The notes: generated from the letters alone by a model not told the origin. A DNA stretch of 23,829 nt from GCA-003244245 sp046262495 (GCA_046262495.1 JBHEMR010000143.1:1-23829); one strand, 5' to 3'. Positions 1 to 7,992 are shown, counted from the stretch's first letter. Made by a program: numbers and translations.

Positions 1-5
1 CTTCG

Positions 6-78
6 TGGAGACGAAGGGACTTGAACCCTCAACCCCCGCCTTGCAAAGGCGGTGCTCTGCCAGTTGAGCTACGTCCCC
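6..78 (-). tRNA. alaT: tRNA-Ala (anticodon TGC)
   Basis: Read on the minus strand, this 73-nt sequence folds as a standard cloverleaf. The acceptor arm GGGGACG pairs with CGTCTCC (one G-T pair), the discriminator is A, the T-loop is GGTTCAAGTCC-like, and the anticodon loop CTTTGCAAA gives anticodon TGC, hence alanine. The CCA end is not encoded; the discriminator is followed by CGAAG. It lies 35 bp downstream of the DLW-39 gene on the same strand and is probably co-transcribed with it and tRNA-Ile. Confidence 0.95.
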
Positions 79-113
79 AGGTTCCGCGCGCGATCACCGC
101 ACCCAGCGGCGGC

Positions 114-233
114 TTAGGAGTTCGGTGAGGTGGCCTCACGCCAGAGGTCGGCCTCAGCCTTGGCGGAACGCTGACGCTGGACGACGATCAAAGCAATCAG
201 ACCGACGAGCAGCAGTGCCATAATCTTCTTCAC
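114..233 (-). CDS. DLW-39 family small membrane protein
   Basis: This is a 39-residue protein of unknown function with a GTG start (VKKIMALLLVG...). The start is chosen because an AGAAGGAG ribosome-binding site lies about 7 nt upstream; a longer reading frame reaches position 302, but that would run into tRNA-Ile. Length and the D-L-W-R-E motif near the C terminus match the actinobacterial DLW-39 family. Residues about 4-16 form one hydrophobic helix, followed by a basic, polar tail (QRQRSAKAEADLW), suggesting a single-pass membrane peptide. It sits between tRNA-Ile and tRNA-Ala, all on the minus strand, so it is probably expressed from a tRNA operon. The function is unknown and I do not infer one. 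Confidence 0.85.
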   Translation of the reverse strand: MKKIMALLLVGLIALIVVQRQRSAKAEADLWREATSPNS

Positions 234-269
234 GATGTATCTCCTTCTGCCACGATGGTACGTCTTCAG

Positions 270-343
270 TGGGCCTAGCTGGACTTGAACCAGCGACCTC
301 ATCCTTATCAGGGATGCGCTCTAACCGACTGAGCTATAGGCCC
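270..343 (-). tRNA. ileT: tRNA-Ile (anticodon GAT)
   Basis: On the minus strand a 74-nt cloverleaf begins GGGCCTATAGCTC and ends TAGGCCC plus discriminator A. The anticodon loop CTGATAA gives GAT, isoleucine. No CCA is encoded. It is the first of the tRNA-Ile, DLW-39, tRNA-Ala series and lies 60 bp downstream of the DUF3566 gene, the arrangement seen downstream of gyrA in mycobacteria. Confidence 0.95.
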
Positions 344-358
344 CCGGCGACCCGGCGA

Positions 359-386
359 AGGTTACCGCACAGCCCCACCGGGTCCA
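359..386 (-). promoter_or_regulatory. candidate promoter for tRNA-Ile operon
   Basis: On the minus strand, TGGACC (381-386) and TAACCT (359-364) are separated by 16 bp and resemble sigma70-type -35 and -10 boxes. Transcription would start about 7 nt before the tRNA-Ile 5' end. This is seen by eye only; one mismatch-rich box makes it tentative. Confidence 0.4.
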
Positions 387-403
387 CACCCGCCTGACCG
401 CAG

Positions 404-1060
404 TCAGTCCGGTTCGGACAGGGTGACCTCGATGCCGCCGACCAGGTCTGCCGCGATGTTGTAGACCAGGGATCCGACGGTGGCCAGTGCGGTCATCAGC
501 ACGATGTTCACCAATCCGATCACCATCGACACCCCGAAGACCCGGCCACCGCTGATCAGCTCGGACCCGGCGGCCTGGGCGTTGTTGGCCGAGGTGAGGT
601 CAGAGTAGGTCCCGTTGAGCTGGTCCCAGACACCCATCCCCGCGAGCACTCCGTAGAGCGTCCCCACGGCCACCATCCATACGAGGAACCCACAGACAGA
701 TAGCACCAGCGAGATCTTCAGGACCGACCACGGATCGAGCCGCTGCAGCTGCAAGCTCGTCCGTCGGGGCACCCGGACCGAGCGTGACTGGTCGCCCGGC
801 TGCGAGGCGGGTCCCACCCGCTCTGGCGGTGCATAGCCGCCGACGCGCACGGTGGACGGCGAAAAATCCGATTCCCCCCCTGGCCCGCTGGCCGCAACCG
901 GCGGCCCAACGCCTGTCGAGAAGCCATAAGCCGAGCCACGGGCGTGTTCAGGCGCCCCCACCTGTAGCGCCACAGTCGTTGGATCACCATCGCCCTTGGT
1001 GTTGCTCTGACGCTGCTGCGGGGGTGACTCGGTCTGCTCGGCGTTCTCGGGCCTCGTCAC
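404..1060 (-). CDS. DUF3566 domain-containing membrane protein
   Basis: The protein is 218 residues, of the DUF3566 family (the homologue of the gene following gyrA in mycobacteria). The first ~95 residues are low-complexity, rich in Pro, Gly, Ser and Gln, and probably disordered and cytoplasmic. The domain follows from about residue 97 (RRTSLQLQRLDPWSVLKISL) with two hydrophobic segments, about 112-140 (LVLSVCGFLVWMVAVGTLYGV) and 176-200 (SMVIGLVNIVLMTALATVGSL), separated by a polar loop. The C terminus ends in an acidic tail. The GTG start overlaps the gyrA stop (GTGA), so translation is probably coupled to gyrA. No catalytic motif is visible and its function is unknown; the position suggests co-expression with gyrase. 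Family confidence is high, functional confidence low. Confidence 0.85.
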   Translation of the reverse strand: MTRPENAEQTESPPQQRQSNTKGDGDPTTVALQVGAPEHARGSAYGFSTGVGPPVAASGPGGESDFSPSTVRVGGYAPPERVGPASQPGDQSRSVRVPRRTSLQLQRLDPWSVLKISLVLSVCGFLVWMVAVGTLYGVLAGMGVWDQLNGTYSDLTSANNAQAAGSELISGGRVFGVSMVIGLVNIVLMTALATVGSLVYNIAADLVGGIEVTLSEPD

Positions 1061-4000
1061 GACTCACCCTCCGTCAGTGCACCGCCAGCGTCTGCGATGC
1101 CGGTAACTGTGGTGCCCGTAGCTGTGGTGCCGGAATCCGGATCACCCGCATCGGGGTCGACGGCCGCTTCGGTGTTTCGTGCGACAGCCACCAGACTCGC
1201 CCCCTCACCGAGGTTCATCAAGCGCACCCCTTTGGTTTGGCGGCCGGCCTTGCGCACCTCCTTGGCGGTGGTTCGGATGACCCCGCCACTGGAGGTAATG
1301 GCGTACAGCTCATCGTCGATGTCGACGATGAGTGCCCCGACGAGCTTGCCACGCCTGCGGTCGTACTGGAGGGTCAACACACCCTTGCCGCCGCGTCCCT
1401 GCACTGGATAGTCGTCGATCGGGGTCCGTTTGGCATAGCCCCGCGCAGTCGCCACCAGCAGGAACAGCCCAGTTTGCACCACCGCAATGGACAGCAGCTC
1501 GTCGCCGTCGTTGAATCGCATTCCGAACACGCCCGAGGTGGCGCGCCCCATCGGACGAAGCACCTCGTCGGTGGCGGAAAACCGAATCGACTGGCCCTGC
1601 GCCGAGACCAGCAAAAGATCATCCTCGGCAGCGCACAGCACCGCGCCCACCAGCTCATCCTCATCGCGCAGGTTGATGCCGATCAGCCCACCGGCGCGGT
1701 TGGAGTCGAAGTCGGTCAGCTTGCTCTTCTTAACCAGACCGTCACGGGTGGCCAGTACCAGATAGGGGGCAGCGGTGTAGTCCTTGATCTGCATGACCTG
1801 GGCGATCTGCTCGTCAGGCTGGAAGGCGAGCAGGTTCGCCACGTGCTGGCCGCGGGCATTGCGGTTGGCCTCGGGCAGCTCGTAGGCCTTCGCCCGGTAC
1901 ACCCGGCCCTTGTTGGTGAAGAACAAGATCCAGTCGTGCGTAGAGCAGATGAAGAAGTGCGCCACGATGTCGTCAGTCTTCAGCCCCGCGCCCATGACGC
2001 CCTTGCCACCGCGCTTCTGCGCCCGGTACAGGTCGGTGCGGGTGCGCTTGGCGTAGCCGGTGCGGGTGATGGTGACCACGACGTCCTCGACGGCGATCAG
2101 ATCCTCGGTCGACATATCGCCGTCGTAACCGGTGATCCTGGTGCGGCGGTCGTCGCCATACTTCTCGACGATCTCCAACAGCTCGTCGCGAACGATGGTA
2201 CGCTGCCGCTCGGGCTTGTCCAGGATGTCGAGGTAGTCGGCGATCTCCCGCTCGAGCTCGGCGAGGTCTTCGACGACCTTCTGCCGTTCCATCGCCGCGA
2301 GGCGCCGCAGCTGGGTCTCCAGGATGTAATTCGCCTGGATCTCATCGACGTCCAGCAGCTCCATCAGCCCGGTGCGCGCGTCGTCCACCGTGGGAGACCG
2401 GCGGATCAGCGCGATCACCTCGTCGAGCATGTCCAGCGCTTTGACCAGGCCGCGCAGCAGGTGCGCGCGCTCCTCGGCCTTGCGCAGCAGGTATCGGGTC
2501 CGCCGGACCACAACATCGAGCTGGTGGCGCACGTAGTGCCGGATCACTTGGTCCAGCCGCAGCGTGCGCGGCACGCCTTCGACGATCGCCAGCATGTTCA
2601 CACCGAAGGTGTGCTGCAGCTGGGTGTGCTTGTAGAGGTTGTTGAGCACCACCTTGGCGACCGCGTCACGCTTGAGCGTGATCACGATGCGCATGCCGAT
2701 CCGATCGCTGGACTCATCGTTGATCTCGGCGATCCCGGCGATCCTGCCGTCCCGGGACAGCGCCGCGATCGCCTCGATGAAGTTGTCCGGGTTGACCTGG
2801 TAGGGCAGTTCGGTGATCACCAGTGTGGTGCGACCCCTATTGTCCTCCTCGACCTCCACCACGCCGCGCATCCGGATCGAACCGCGACCGGTGCGGTAAG
2901 CGTCGGCGATCCCGTCGGTGCCGACGATCAGGGCATGGGTCGGGAAGTCTGGACCCTTGATCCGCTCGATCAGCGCGTCGAGCAACGTCTCGTCGTCGAC
3001 GTCGGGGTTCTCCAGCAGGTAGACCACGCCCGCGCCGACCTCGCGCAGGTTGTGCGGCGGGATGTTCGTCGCCATCCCCACCGCGATTCCCGAGCTGCCG
3101 TTGACCAGCAGGTTCGGAATCCGGGAGGGCAGCACCGTGGGCATCTCGGTGCGACCATCGTAGTTCGGCTCGAAATCGACGGTCTCCTTGTCGATGTCGC
3201 GCAGCATCTCCTGGGCCAGCGGCGTGAGCCGGCACTCGGTGTTGTGGCTGACGAACCCGTTGGTAATGAACGCGTGGTCGTTGGAGTCCACCCGGAGGCT
3301 GTACACCGGCTGCCTGCCGGCCTCATCGACCGTTGAAACCTCAGCGTAGTAGAAGCGGCCGTCGGTGAGTTCATCGGCGATGTAGCGGGCGTCGACCGAA
3401 TCAATGTGGGACAGGATCTCGTCCCGGCGATCTTCCCAGCGCTCGATACGGTCCACGTTGTTCCGGGACAGCCATTTTCGGTCGACAGGCGCGTTGGCAC
3501 CGTGCGCACGCAGGAACGCAGCAAGCCCTGGAACATGATCGCAGCTCATCGAGCGGCTGCGAGCGCACGCCCCAGTCAGGATCGTCGACAGCTTCTGCTG
3601 CTTGATCCCGTAGAAACCGACCCGCGTGCCGAACAGCACGGCGTCCCGCCGGTTCGTGATTACGACCTTGTGCTCGCCGGTCGCGTGGACGTATCGGCGC
3701 GACACAATCCCGAACTCCAACAGCAACTGCTGTACATCGATGGCGAGCTGTGGGCTGCGAGTCGAATAGGAGACTTGCACAGTGTTGCGGGGCAGCGTCG
3801 AGGCGGATCCGTCGCCCGTGAACAGCGCCTGCAAGAAGGCGCGCTGCAGGTCGGGCGAACCCGACCAAACGAACTCCGGAACCCTCTTCTCGGCACTGCG
3901 ACCGGATACTTCGCTGAGCACGCTTCGCCGCAGCGCGGTGAGGTCCTGGACATCGATCTCGTGCAGCACTGAGCCAGATGCAATCGTTCTGCTCGATACA

Positions 4001-4881
4001 TAACGTCGTCCGCCGACAGCGGTGTCATAGGCGGCGAGGACGAGGGAGAAGAACTCCTCGTCGATGTTGTTAAAGCCGGCGCGGCGCTGCGAGACAAAAC
4101 CTTCGCTGATGAAACCCCCGAGGACTATGCCGGCCGCCACCTCCGACCAGGACGGTGTCCCCAACTCCTGCCGGGGAGTGCGTTGGATGACCACGCGGTC
4201 ACCCGTTCGCACCTCCTCGAACAGCTTCCAGAGCAGGGTGGGCACACCAAGCACATCCACCAGGCACAACACCGGGTGGTTTGGGGTCCCGGTGAGGTGG
4301 TAACCCTCGGTGGTCGTCACGCGAAGAGTCTGTTGCTCCCCGGAGTGGAACAGGGCGTCCGCCCGGACGGGATCGCCGTGGCGGTCCAAGACCTTGAGGT
4401 CGATCGGGTTGTCGCTGTTCGAAGCGGCGCCAGCAACGATGTCCGCGATGCGGACACTGCCCCCGTCGGCGGTCCGTACCCGGGCGTCGCCGGTCACGCA
4501 GTACCTCATCGCCGCGGCAGGGTCGTTGCCTGGGGAGCCGAAGTTGCCTTGCCCGTCGACCAGCGGGTAGCGCATCGACCACGGCTGGGCCATTCGCACC
4601 AGCGTGTCGTAGATCGCGCTGTCACCGTGCGGGTGGTAGTTACCCATCACGTCGCCGACGACCCGAGCGCACTTCACCGGGCCGCGGTCAGCGCGGAAGC
4701 CAGAGTCGTACATCGAGTACAGCACTCGCCGGTGCACCGGTTTGAGCCCGTCGCGAACGTCCGGCAGCGCGCGACCGACGATCACGCTCATCGCGTAGTC
4801 GATGTAGGAGCGCTGCATCTCCTGCTGGATGTCGACCGGCTCGACGCGGTCTCCATCCGGCGGCAGGATGATCTCAGTCAC
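1057..4881 (-). CDS. gyrA: DNA gyrase subunit A precursor with in-frame intein
   Basis: GyrA is the breakage-reunion subunit of gyrase, which introduces negative supercoils as an A2B2 tetramer. The precursor is 1274 residues; removing the 420-residue intein leaves 854, close to usual GyrA length. The N-terminal winged-helix region has the RALPDVRDGLKPVHRRVLYSM motif region and a quinolone-pocket sequence HPHGDSAIYD at residues 83-92, with Ser88 and Asp92. The catalytic tyrosine is Tyr127 (AAAMRY), immediately before the intein; the downstream extein resumes TECRLTPLAQEM. The C-terminal beta-pinwheel has a GyrA box (QKRGGKG). The last ~40 residues are acidic and Thr/Gly-rich, an unusual tail. 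The GTG start has AAGGGA about 11 nt upstream. Unlike most relatives it is not directly after gyrB: an accessory gene and 249 bp of non-coding DNA intervene. Confidence 0.97.
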   Translation of the reverse strand: MTEIILPPDGDRVEPVDIQQEMQRSYIDYAMSVIVGRALPDVRDGLKPVHRRVLYSMYDSGFRADRGPVKCARVVGDVMGNYHPHGDSAIYDTLVRMAQPWSMRYPLVDGQGNFGSPGNDPAAAMRYCVTGDARVRTADGGSVRIADIVAGAASNSDNPIDLKVLDRHGDPVRADALFHSGEQQTLRVTTTEGYHLTGTPNHPVLCLVDVLGVPTLLWKLFEEVRTGDRVVIQRTPRQELGTPSWSEVAAGIVLGGFISEGFVSQRRAGFNNIDEEFFSLVLAAYDTAVGGRRYVSSRTIASGSVLHEIDVQDLTALRRSVLSEVSGRSAEKRVPEFVWSGSPDLQRAFLQALFTGDGSASTLPRNTVQVSYSTRSPQLAIDVQQLLLEFGIVSRRYVHATGEHKVVITNRRDAVLFGTRVGFYGIKQQKLSTILTGACARSRSMSCDHVPGLAAFLRAHGANAPVDRKWLSRNNVDRIERWEDRRDEILSHIDSVDARYIADELTDGRFYYAEVSTVDEAGRQPVYSLRVDSNDHAFITNGFVSHNTECRLTPLAQEMLRDIDKETVDFEPNYDGRTEMPTVLPSRIPNLLVNGSSGIAVGMATNIPPHNLREVGAGVVYLLENPDVDDETLLDALIERIKGPDFPTHALIVGTDGIADAYRTGRGSIRMRGVVEVEEDNRGRTTLVITELPYQVNPDNFIEAIAALSRDGRIAGIAEINDESSDRIGMRIVITLKRDAVAKVVLNNLYKHTQLQHTFGVNMLAIVEGVPRTLRLDQVIRHYVRHQLDVVVRRTRYLLRKAEERAHLLRGLVKALDMLDEVIALIRRSPTVDDARTGLMELLDVDEIQANYILETQLRRLAAMERQKVVEDLAELEREIADYLDILDKPERQRTIVRDELLEIVEKYGDDRRTRITGYDGDMSTEDLIAVEDVVVTITRTGYAKRTRTDLYRAQKRGGKGVMGAGLKTDDIVAHFFICSTHDWILFFTNKGRVYRAKAYELPEANRNARGQHVANLLAFQPDEQIAQVMQIKDYTAAPYLVLATRDGLVKKSKLTDFDSNRAGGLIGINLRDEDELVGAVLCAAEDDLLLVSAQGQSIRFSATDEVLRPMGRATSGVFGMRFNDGDELLSIAVVQTGLFLLVATARGYAKRTPIDDYPVQGRGGKGVLTLQYDRRRGKLVGALIVDIDDELYAITSSGGVIRTTAKEVRKAGRQTKGVRLMNLGEGASLVAVARNTEAAVDPDAGDPDSGTTATGTTVTGIADAGGALTEGES
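3241..4500 (-). other. GyrA intein (420 residues) with LAGLIDADG endonuclease
   Basis: This is an in-frame protein-splicing element occupying precursor residues 128-547. It starts with Cys (CVTGDARV, nucleophile) directly after catalytic Tyr127 and ends with the His-Asn pair (FITNGFVSHN), followed by extein Thr. Block B has TPNH at intein residues 72-75. Two LAGLIDADG-type helices are visible: VLGGFISEG (about 126-134, acidic Glu133) and FLQALFTGDG (about 222-231, acidic Asp230), so both metal-binding acidic positions are present and the endonuclease may be active. The insertion site matches the known mycobacterial GyrA intein site, and the first and last segments resemble the M. xenopi GyrA mini-intein, from memory. 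Splicing must be efficient because the intein splits the gyrase active site. Confidence 0.96.
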
Positions 4882-5130
4882 GGAGCTTGGTTCCCTTCAG
4901 GGGCCACTTTCGGGGGGCCATAGACGTGCGCCTAACCCAGCCAGTCTACCGGTCACGCACGGTGTCCTCCGGCCGGACGCGCCCAGCGGGCTGTCCGGCG
5001 CTCTCGCGTTCGGGAACGGTAAAGCTGGGCGTGGAATCCTGGCCGAGCTGCTCGATCTGTCACGATGCGTGAGTCCTAGGACTTCGCCGGGGCCCGTCTT
5101 GGCGTTCGCTCGGTTGACTTTGACTTCGGG
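4882..5130 (-). promoter_or_regulatory. gyrA upstream region with candidate -10 and a palindrome
   Basis: This is 249 bp without a gene. On the minus strand TAGACT at 4943-4948 could be a -10 box for gyrA, giving a leader of about 55 nt; I see no convincing -35. A perfect 12-bp palindrome, AGTCCTAGGACT, lies at 5072-5083, about 125 bp upstream of that box, and could bind a dimeric regulator. Both are eye-level observations. The region lets gyrA be transcribed independently of gyrB. Confidence 0.35.
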
Positions 5131-5706
5131 TCAGTGTTGCAGTGCGACAGCGCTGAGCTGGGAGAGCGCTTCGTTAATCGCATTGAGGTCAAAACGCTCC
5201 GGGTCGTAGCCGACCGCGCCGATCTGCTCCATCCAGTTGCTGTACATCTCGTGTTCCGGGTGCTTCTCGTCGCTCAAGGCACGCATCAGCTCGGCGAACC
5301 CCCACGGGCCGCCACTGTCCTCGGGCGGTCCGGCGCGGCGGCCGGTCACGCAGCGCGGGTAGGTCAGCGCCGGGTCGGCCCGGTCGACTGACTCCACGAC
5401 GACGTCGTGCCACCAGTCATCGCCGAAGTCGTACCAGTAGGCAAACCGGTCGCCGGCTTGCATCGACGCCAACGTCCGACGCGCCTCGTCCGTGGTGTCC
5501 TCGAGCATGTGCTCCGTGTCGGCGTAGTGCACGCCATTGACCTCGAATTGATGCAGGTGACAGTCGTACCAACCCATCGCGGCCTGGATGATGTCGTGCA
5601 GCTCGGCCAGGCTCGTGGTCGAGGGCACCTGCAGGCGTCGCCAGATTGGCGGCTTCATGTAGCGCAGCGACACCGTGATTGTGTGAAGGCTGGGCCGTAC
5701 CGGCAT
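5131..5706 (-). CDS. pRiA4b ORF-3-like (IS1096 passenger TnpR-annotated) protein
   Basis: A 191-residue protein of the plasmid pRiA4b ORF-3-like family, whose members are often encoded on plasmids and other accessory DNA and have no settled function. The family's blocks are all visible: IxPPIWRR with VP and LH (KPPIWRRLQVPSTTSLAELH, about 18-37), the AMGWYDCHLHQF segment (about 43-54), the YDFGDDWWHDVVVE block (about 91-104), CVTGRRAGPPEDSGGPWGF (about 118-136) and the C-terminal GYDPERFDLNAIN (about 168-180). Length and continuity suggest an intact gene. The ATG has TAAGGT 6-7 nt upstream. It lies between gyrB (122 bp upstream) and gyrA (249 bp downstream), all minus strand. Despite the TnpR label sometimes given to this family, there is no resolvase motif here. 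Confidence 0.85.
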   Translation of the reverse strand: MPVRPSLHTITVSLRYMKPPIWRRLQVPSTTSLAELHDIIQAAMGWYDCHLHQFEVNGVHYADTEHMLEDTTDEARRTLASMQAGDRFAYWYDFGDDWWHDVVVESVDRADPALTYPRCVTGRRAGPPEDSGGPWGFAELMRALSDEKHPEHEMYSNWMEQIGAVGYDPERFDLNAINEALSQLSAVALQH

Positions 5707-5828
5707 CGGCCGACCTTATTCCTTCGCATTCAGAGCCGTCATCGAGGGCTAGCTTGTGGTTGGTAGATCAACGCGGTTGGGACGCCACCTGGGCGCGGTT
5801 CGAGCCGAGAGGCAGTTTCCCCGACCGG

Positions 5829-7799
5829 CTAGACGTCGAGGAAACGGACGTCCTTGGCGTTGCGGGTGATGAATGAGCGGCGGGATTCGACGTCCTCGCC
5901 CATCAGGACGCTGAACAGCTCGTCGGCCGTCGCGGCATCATCGAGGGTGACCCGCAACAAGACCCGGTTGGCGGGGTCCATCGTGGTCTCCCACAGTTCT
6001 TTGGCGCTCATCTCGCCGAGGCCCTTGTAGCGCTGGATCGCGTCGTCCTTGGGGAGCTTGCGACCTTCCGCCTGACCAGCTTCGATCAGCCCGTCACGTT
6101 CCCGGTCGGAGTAAGCGTACTGCGCTTGGGCGCGCGGCCATTTGATCTTGTACAGCGGCGGCTGGGCGAGGAACACGTGCCCGTGCTCGACCAGCGGACG
6201 CATGAACCGGAACAGCAGCGTCAGCAGCAGGGTGCGGATGTGCTGGCCGTCCACATCGGCGTCGGCCATCAGCACGACCTTGTGGTAGCGCAACTTCGCC
6301 AGGTCGAACTCGTCGTGAATTCCGGTGCCCAACGCGGTGATCAGGGACTGCACCTCGGTGTTCTTCAGTACGCGGTCCAACCGGGCCTTCTCGACGTTGA
6401 TGATCTTTCCACGAATCGGCAGGATCGCCTGGTAGAGCGAATCACGGCCAGACTTCGCCGAGCCACCTGCGGAGTCACCCTCGACGATGAACACCTCGCT
6501 GCGCGACGGGTCGGTGGAGCGGCAGTCGGATAGCTTGCCGGGCAGACCACCCAGATCACCGGCCGACTTGCGGCGGACCAACTCGCGGGCCCGGCGGGCA
6601 GCCATCCGCGCCTGCGACGATGAGATCGCCTTGTTGATGATCGTCTTAGCCTCGGTGGGATTACGCTCCAGCCAGTCGATCAACCATTCGTTGCAGGTCC
6701 GTTGGACGAACGACTTGGCCTCGGTGTTGCCCAGCTTGGTCTTGGTCTGGCCTTCGAACTGCGGTTCCTTGAGTTTGACCGACACGATGGCGGCCAGACC
6801 CTCGCGCACGTCATCGCCGGTGAGCGCGACGTCCTTGTCCTTGAGCAGCTTCTTGTCCCGGGCGTAACGGTTGATCACTGAGGTCAGCGCGGAGCGAAAA
6901 CCCTCCTCGTGGGTACCGCCCTCGTGGGTGTTGATCGTGTTGGCGAAGGTGTAGACCGACTCGGTGTACCCGGCGTTCCACTGCATCGCGACTTCGATCT
7001 GCATGCCCTCGCCACCGGCCTCGAAACCGATCACTTTGCGGTGAATGGGGTCCTTGGAGTTGTTGAGGTGCTTGACGAAATCTTCCAGACCACCGGGGTA
7101 GTGGAAAACGCGCTCCTTGACCTGAGCGATCTGGCCTTCGGCATCCTCGGTCTCGTTGCTGCCGTTGACCCGCTGGTCCCGCAGGACGATGGTCAGACCC
7201 TTGTTGAGAAAGGCCATCTCCTGCAGCCGCCGCGCCACCGTCTCTGCGTTGTAGACGGTGGTCTCGAAGATCCGCGAATCAGCCCAGTAGGTCAGCGTCG
7301 TGCCGGTCTTGCGGGTCGGGTCACCCTTGCGCAGCGGGTGCGCCGGCTTGGAGTCCTCGTAGCGCTGCCGCCAGACGAACCCGTCGCGCTTGATCTCCAC
7401 CTCCAGCGCGCTGGCCAGGGCGTTGACCACGCTGACGCCGACGCCGTGCAGACCACCGGAGACGGCGTAGGAGTCGCCGTCGAACTTGCCGCCGGCGTGC
7501 AGCGTAGTGAGCACCAGTTCCAGGGCGGGCCGCTTCTCCACCGGGTGCATGTCCACCGGGATGCCCCGGCCGTCGTCGGAGACCCGCACCCCGCCGTCGG
7601 CGAGCAGGATGACCTCGACCCGGGTCGCGTAACCCGCCATCGCCTCGTCGACGGCGTTGTCCACAACCTCCCACACCAGATGGTGCAGGCCACGCTCGCC
7701 GGTGGATCCGATGTACATACTGGGACGCTTGCGGACGGCTTCGAGCCCCTCGAGGACGGTGATGGAAGACGCGCTGTAGTCGTTCTTCTTAGGGGCCAC
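5829..7799 (-). CDS. gyrB: DNA gyrase subunit B
   Basis: GyrB is the ATPase subunit of gyrase. With the start used here it is 656 residues. The GHKL ATPase domain shows the catalytic Glu in EVVDNAVDEAM (about 44-52), DDGRGIPV (75-82) and GGLHGVGVSVVNALA (115-129). The TOPRIM domain shows EGDSAGGSA (440-448) and MADADVDGQHI (about 512-522, Mg ligands), then the conserved RYKGLGEMSAKELWETTMDP tail and a FLDV C terminus. The reading frame stays open to a GTG at 7901, but I choose GTG at 7799 (VAPKKNDYS) because AAGGAG lies about 12 nt upstream, a -10-like TAGAAT lies inside the longer version, and the added residues are unlike a GyrB N terminus. The next gene on this strand is an accessory gene, not gyrA. 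Confidence 0.96.
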   Translation of the reverse strand: MAPKKNDYSASSITVLEGLEAVRKRPSMYIGSTGERGLHHLVWEVVDNAVDEAMAGYATRVEVILLADGGVRVSDDGRGIPVDMHPVEKRPALELVLTTLHAGGKFDGDSYAVSGGLHGVGVSVVNALASALEVEIKRDGFVWRQRYEDSKPAHPLRKGDPTRKTGTTLTYWADSRIFETTVYNAETVARRLQEMAFLNKGLTIVLRDQRVNGSNETEDAEGQIAQVKERVFHYPGGLEDFVKHLNNSKDPIHRKVIGFEAGGEGMQIEVAMQWNAGYTESVYTFANTINTHEGGTHEEGFRSALTSVINRYARDKKLLKDKDVALTGDDVREGLAAIVSVKLKEPQFEGQTKTKLGNTEAKSFVQRTCNEWLIDWLERNPTEAKTIINKAISSSQARMAARRARELVRRKSAGDLGGLPGKLSDCRSTDPSRSEVFIVEGDSAGGSAKSGRDSLYQAILPIRGKIINVEKARLDRVLKNTEVQSLITALGTGIHDEFDLAKLRYHKVVLMADADVDGQHIRTLLLTLLFRFMRPLVEHGHVFLAQPPLYKIKWPRAQAQYAYSDRERDGLIEAGQAEGRKLPKDDAIQRYKGLGEMSAKELWETTMDPANRVLLRVTLDDAATADELFSVLMGEDVESRRSFITRNAKDVRFLDV

Positions 7800-7846
7800 G
7801 GTCGTCGGTGTCTCCTTGCCGGTGCGATGCAAAGCGTTCTTGATGG

Positions 7847-7852
7847 ATTCTA
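7847..7852 (-). promoter_or_regulatory. candidate -10 element for gyrB
   Basis: TAGAAT on the minus strand differs from TATAAT at one base. No clear -35 is present at the usual distance, which is common in actinobacterial promoters. Transcription would begin near 7840, about 40 nt upstream of the GTG at 7799, supporting that start codon over the longer one at 7901. Confidence 0.45.
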
Positions 7853-7992
7853 CTGGCCCGGTCTGACAGAAGTGGGGCAGGGACACCCCTGATCTGGTCA
7901 CAGCGCGGCTATTTTGTGTCGGCGCAGGTCCCGGCGGCCCGGAGGCAGACTTGGGCTTTCTGCTGGGCTCTCAGTGGCACTAGGACTGGGGG

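Noticed and set aside
784..3336. 850-residue open frame on the plus strand opposite gyrA and DUF3566
   Set aside because: It is antisense to confidently identified genes. Its composition (His, Val, Asp, Arg and Gln-rich) is what high-GC codon bias gives on the opposite strand, and I see no domain or ribosome-binding site.
3241..4500. The 1260-bp insert in gyrA read as a frameshifted mobile element or assembly chimera
   Set aside because: It is exactly in frame, begins with Cys, ends with His-Asn before Thr, and contains splicing and endonuclease blocks, so it is an intein.
6909..7892. 327-residue open frame on the plus strand opposite gyrB
   Set aside because: It has the same antisense-composition signature as other shadow frames and lies wholly within gyrB, which has clear catalytic motifs.
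7800..7901. Extended GyrB N terminus beginning at GTG 7901
   Set aside because: The frame is open but the added residues are unlike GyrB, a -10-like element lies within it, and a better ribosome-binding site precedes GTG 7799.
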